Shown here: positions 5,198-7,770 of the stretch, one piece after another
Layout: every line of letters begins with the position of its first letter
How positions within the stretch are numbered: position 1 is the first letter of the stretch
Source of the DNA: an uncultured Cellvibrio sp.
Lineage (GTDB): Bacteria; Pseudomonadota; Gammaproteobacteria; Pseudomonadales; Cellvibrionaceae
NCBI GenBank assembly: GCA_946886255.1
Contig: CAMPIG010000224.1
Coordinates: 1 to 7,770 of the forward strand
DNA length: 7,770 nt
Direction: 5' to 3'
Notes under the pieces: generated by a model
The model's database searches: none
What the model was told of the DNA's origin: nothing
Seen by the model: the letters and a program-made list of their open reading frames with translations, nothing else
Made by a program: the position numbers and the translations under genes

Positions 5198-7375
5198 TTA
5201 GTTACCGTTCCACAAACGTTGCAGCAGGCTGGTTTTTCTATTATCGAAGTTCAGCCAGGTACCCCAACCGGATTCGTTAACATCGGGGACGTATGAGTGC
5301 TCATACAAACCGCCGGTGTCTGCCGATTCAGGGTTGATTGACCAATAGCAGGCCTCGATGTCTTTTTCGATCATGTAATCAACGAACGCGTTCTGCCATT
5401 GTTGATCCACGTTAGTGGTGATGTGGCTCCACATTTCCTGTTCGGCAGCGCGGGTGTTTTGCGGCCAATCCATGTTGCCACCGAACTCACCGATGATCAT
5501 GGCGTAGCCTTGATCACGCAGGTAACCGAAGTGCTCCTGCCAACCTGGTTCAAGTTTGGTCGGATCAATGGTGATCTGGCAATCAGCGTTGCCAGCTTCA
5601 TCACCTTCCAGCTCAGCACATTCGCCGGTCATGAAGTGACCTTGAACGAATACAGAAGGACCGTAGGTGTGCGGTGACAGCACCAGACGCTCTTTCGGAA
5701 TGTTCAGCGGACGCTCAGCGAAGCCGAAGAAGTTCTCACCCCAGTTCGGATTGTAGTCCATGCTGCCGTGGGCAACTTCAGTGCCGTCAGACTTCACAGA
5801 GCCGACACCTTCCACCACGATCAGCACGTTCGGGTTAACTTCGTTGATCGCTTGATAAGCGCTTTCTGCGAGCGTTGCCCATTCTTCCCATGTGTAATCC
5901 CATGGCTCATTGAAGATGTCGATACCAAGGATGTTGTCTACGCCAAGAGACTGTTCAAACTCTGCGATGGTCCGCAGGTCTTCCAGCCAAAGCTGCTCGT
6001 TGTATGGATCATCATTCGGTGCACCGCCGCCACATGAATACTCTTCACGGGTGAAGTCGTAGCCTTCACGGGTTGCATCAACATATGGTGGATTTGCGTT
6101 CAGACGACCTGCACGCCAGCCAACGTAGTTGGAACAAGAGTGGATGTCGATGATGACCTCAAGATCATTCTGGTCAGCCAGCTTGATGAAATCTTCCAGA
6201 GCCTGACGTGCGTTGGTTTGACGCACAGATTCATGGTTTTTCAGCACGCCGCCGGACCGTATGTCACCCATACCTTGAGGATCATTTGGATCAAGTGTTT
6301 GTGGTGCGATAGGCACACGAATCACATTGATACCAACGTTTTTGATTTCGGTCATGGTTTGTTGGATATCGCGACCGGTATCCGCCCACCACATATTGCC
6401 TATATACATTTCCATCGGCGCGCCGTCGGGATTGTTTTCAGCATCTTTTGGTTCATGTTGACCTTCGAGACCAAACCAGGCGCCACACTGCACAGGGAAG
6501 ACCGTGCCGTTTTTGGTGATCTTACCGGTTGGGTCTACACGCCAGCGACCGGTGGTACCGGGGGTGCTGGAAGACGCCGAACTGGCAACGCTCGATGCAA
6601 CACTTGAAGCGACGCTTGATGCAACACTTGAAGGTGCACTAGAGGCAACGCTTGAAGGTGCACTGGAGGCAACGCTTGATGGCGCGCTCGATGCAACACT
6701 TGAGGGTGCGCTCGATGCAACACTTGAGGGTGCACTTGATGCAACGCTCGAAGGTGCGCTGGAACTGTTACCCACCGGGCCGTAAGGAGCCGGTTGGCTG
6801 CTACAGGTGCTAAGCGAGATACAGCTGCGGTTTTGTTCCCAGCCCCAACCACTCTGCGTGCTGGTGCACAAGGGATACAAGGTGCCGTACCAGTTACATT
6901 GCCCGCCAGTATTGTTGTTGGGGCTAGAGCTGGATGCGACAGAAGACGCCACGGAGCTAACTGTACTGCTCGCGGCGGATGATTGGTTGTTGCTGCCACA
7001 AACCGCACCAGTGACGGTAGGGCTCTCAGCGCTGCCGCCGTTTTTATTTACCTGAAAACCGAACTCGACGGTCTGGCCAGGTTGAATATTGCCGTTCCAT
7101 CCGAGGTTGGTGGCAGAGTAGGGATTGCTGCCGCTTAGGTTGGCGTTCCATGAGCTGGTCACGCGATTGGCGTTATATTGCCAGCTCACATTCCAGCCAT
7201 TGATTGCGGTGTTGCCATCATTAGTAATACGAATGGCGGCAGTGTAACCACTGTTCCATTCGTTACTAATGACATGGCTACACACGGCGGCCTCGGCAGA
7301 GTTGCCGTATCCTGCAGCAGCGATGCTGAGGACGGCGACTGCCAGGCTTAAGCCCTTTGGATTTGCCGTTAACAT
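5198..7375 (-). CDS. Secreted modular cellulase: signal peptide, CBM2, CBM10, Ser-rich linkers, GH5 endoglucanase
   Basis: This 725-residue secreted enzyme should cleave internal beta-1,4-glucan bonds of cellulose. Residues 1-29 are a signal peptide (hydrophobic 9-22, likely cut after AEA at 29). CBM2 spans about 30-127, bracketed by Cys32 and Cys126 with surface-type tryptophans Trp40, Trp76 and Trp93. A short Ser/Ala/Val linker (131-151) leads to CBM10 (about 158-192) with four cysteines (160, 170, 185, 191) and Trp162, Tyr167, Trp177, Trp179. A repeat linker occupies 203-272. The GH5 domain runs from about 277 to the end: RVPI (353-356), DIHS (410-413), acid/base Glu490 in FNEPW, SPHTYGP (567-573), nucleophile Glu630 in IIGEFGGN and [13 protein letters not shown] (677-689), most like subfamily GH5_1 (tentative). 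Extra cysteine pairs (414/448, 586/599) may form disulfides stabilising loops. The start at 7375 has AGGAG 7 nt upstream. It has its own candidate promoter and terminator. The enzyme class is secure; the exact Cellvibrio gene name is not. Confidence 0.97.
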   Translation of the reverse strand: MLTANPKGLSLAVAVLSIAAAGYGNSAEAAVCSHVISNEWNSGYTAAIRITNDGNTAINGWNVSWQYNANRVTSSWNANLSGSNPYSATNLGWNGNIQPGQTVEFGFQVNKNGGSAESPTVTGAVCGSNNQSSAASSTVSSVASSVASSSSPNNNTGGQCNWYGTLYPLCTSTQSGWGWEQNRSCISLSTCSSQPAPYGPVGNSSSAPSSVASSAPSSVASSAPSSVASSAPSSVASSAPSSVASSAPSSVASSVASSVASSVASSASSSTPGTTGRWRVDPTGKITKNGTVFPVQCGAWFGLEGQHEPKDAENNPDGAPMEMYIGNMWWADTGRDIQQTMTEIKNVGINVIRVPIAPQTLDPNDPQGMGDIRSGGVLKNHESVRQTNARQALEDFIKLADQNDLEVIIDIHSCSNYVGWRAGRLNANPPYVDATREGYDFTREEYSCGGGAPNDDPYNEQLWLEDLRTIAEFEQSLGVDNILGIDIFNEPWDYTWEEWATLAESAYQAINEVNPNVLIVVEGVGSVKSDGTEVAHGSMDYNPNWGENFFGFAERPLNIPKERLVLSPHTYGPSVFVQGHFMTGECAELEGDEAGNADCQITIDPTKLEPGWQEHFGYLRDQGYAMIIGEFGGNMDWPQNTRAAEQEMWSHITTNVDQQWQNAFVDYMIEKDIEACYWSINPESADTGGLYEHSYVPDVNESGWGTWLNFDNRKTSLLQRLWNGN
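6578..6757 (-). repeat. Tandem coding repeat of the cellulase linker (6 x 24 bp plus 3 x 12 bp)
   Basis: Six in-frame 24-bp units each encode APSSVASS (residues 207-254), followed by three 12-bp VASS units (255-266). DNA copies differ mostly at synonymous positions, but the units at 6686-6709 and 6710-6733 are identical, suggesting recent duplication. The product is a flexible, probably extended linker between CBM10 and the GH5 domain. All copies keep the frame, so length changes would only alter domain spacing. Confidence 0.93.
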
Positions 7376-7408
7376 TTGTTAGCTCCTATCTTATTTATGA
7401 TTTAAGAA

Positions 7409-7437
7409 GTTATGGCTCTTGCTCTATTGTCTGTCAC
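7409..7437 (-). promoter_or_regulatory. Candidate sigma70 promoter of the cellulase gene
   Basis: Read on the minus strand, GTGACA (7432-7437, 5/6 match to TTGACA) is followed after 17 bp by CATAAC (7409-7414, 4/6 match to TATAAT). Transcription would begin near 7402, leaving a short leader of about 27 nt that contains the AGGAG site. The -10 is weak, which would suit an activated gene. TAAGAT a little further downstream is an alternative -10 without a -35 partner. Confidence 0.4.
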
Positions 7438-7626
7438 ACGCGATACCCTAGAGCTGTGGACTTCACCGCGTGCTTGTGTCTTCCCTGTTGTGCGTCACAA
7501 GGCAAAATTGCCTGGCTTGTCGCTCCATGGCAGACGAATTTCATCCTGACGGATCAGGGTGACGTTCGAATCTGTTCGGTTATTGAGGGTTCTTATTTGC
7601 GCATCAGCGATAGAGCACCAAACCGA

Positions 7627-7665
7627 GCAGTCAATGAATGACTGCAGGTAGGCATGGTTTACCTG
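7627..7665. repeat. Overlapping inverted repeats GCAGTCA/TGACTGC and CAGGTA/TACCTG
   Basis: GCAGTCA (7627-7633) and TGACTGC (7639-7645) form a 7-bp hairpin with a 5-nt loop. CAGGTA (7645-7650) and TACCTG (7660-7665) form a second, sharing one base. CAGTCA could instead pair with a further TGACTG at 7664-7669. The cluster lies about 250 bp upstream of the cellulase. It may be a protein-binding region or part of a neighbouring transcript; nothing identifies which. Confidence 0.4.
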
Positions 7666-7703
7666 ACTGACGGGCAGCAAAGAAAAAGCAAAACTCACAG
7701 CAG

Positions 7704-7724
7704 CTATTCGAAAATATCGAATAG
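7704..7724. promoter_or_regulatory. Inverted repeat CTATTCGA-N5-TCGAATAG, possible operator
   Basis: Perfect 8-bp arms at 7704-7711 and 7717-7724 flank a 5-bp AAATA spacer. Neither strand has a T-run after it, so it is not a standard terminator. A 21-bp AT-rich dyad fits a binding site for a dimeric regulator, either of the cellulase (330 bp away) or of a gene beyond the right edge. Confidence 0.4.
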
Positions 7725-7770
7725 TGACCGTGGTTTACGTCGATGTGAACTGTGTGGAACGCACTAACAA

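Larger units (their letters stand above)
7376..7770. other. Upstream region of the cellulase gene, no gene recognised
   Basis: This stretch holds the cellulase ribosome binding site (AGGAG, close to 7383-7387), a candidate promoter and three inverted repeats, listed separately where distinct. Open frames here (a GTG-started minus-strand frame at 7495-7698 and a plus-strand frame starting inside the cellulase) lack ribosome binding sites and recognisable domains. A neighbouring gene probably begins or ends beyond the right edge. Confidence 0.6.

Noticed and set aside
6578..6757. Regular repeats considered as a CRISPR array
   Set aside because: The units are contiguous, without spacers, and code in frame for a Ser-rich linker.
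6140..6785. Plus-strand open frames opposite the cellulase, including one of repetitive Ala-Thr-Leu-Glu sequence
   Set aside because: They are antisense shadows of the GH5 gene and its repeat linker, with no domain or ribosome binding site; the minus frame carries complete catalytic motifs.
6535..7008. Second minus-strand frame through the linker, 157 residues rich in His, Pro, Ala and Val
   Set aside because: It is an out-of-frame reading of the same repeat and the CBM region; no family resemblance.
7495..7698. GTG-started 67-residue minus-strand frame upstream of the cellulase
   Set aside because: No ribosome binding site and no recognisable family; it spans candidate regulatory repeats.
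7704..7724. Inverted repeat considered as a terminator of a neighbouring gene
   Set aside because: No T-run follows on either strand and the stem is AT-rich.

Overview
The window looks like chromosomal DNA of a plant-cell-wall-degrading gammaproteobacterium, most probably Cellvibrio or a close relative. The main clue is the right-hand gene. It encodes a secreted cellulase with a CBM2 and a CBM10 cellulose-binding module joined by long Ser/Ala/Pro/Val linkers, an architecture typical of Cellvibrio and Saccharophagus-type cellulases. This assignment rests on recognising families by eye, not on a database search. All five supported genes lie on the minus strand, so the window reads from right to left.

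Right part (about 5113-7770): an upstream region (7376-7770) holds a candidate sigma70 promoter and several inverted repeats but no convincing gene. It is followed by the 725-residue GH5 endoglucanase: signal peptide, CBM2, CBM10, tandem-repeat linker, GH5 catalytic domain. Its message ends with two stem-loops, the second being a textbook intrinsic terminator, so the cellulase is its own transcription unit.

Middle (about 4694-5112): a 400-base non-coding stretch precedes the next operon. It contains a perfect 16-bp palindrome resembling a LacI-family operator, a second 12-bp palindrome, a 12-bp direct repeat and a sigma54-like -24/-12 element. These are candidates for control of the operon.

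Left part (1-4693): a tightly packed nucleotide-sugar operon. In order of transcription it encodes UDP-glucuronate decarboxylase (UDP-xylose synthase), an extended SDR of the dTDP-L-rhamnose 4-epimerase type, a 705-residue fusion of a clan GH-A glycosidase domain with a CDP-paratose/tyvelose 2-epimerase-type SDR, and a medium-chain zinc alcohol dehydrogenase cut off by the left edge. The junctions are 1 nt, a 4-nt ATGA overlap and a 17-nt overlap, so translation is probably coupled. The genes look like a pathway making one or more unusual activated sugars for a glycan or glycoconjugate. The glycosidase-epimerase fusion is the most unusual object in the window. No RNA gene, insertion sequence, CRISPR array or phage gene was seen.
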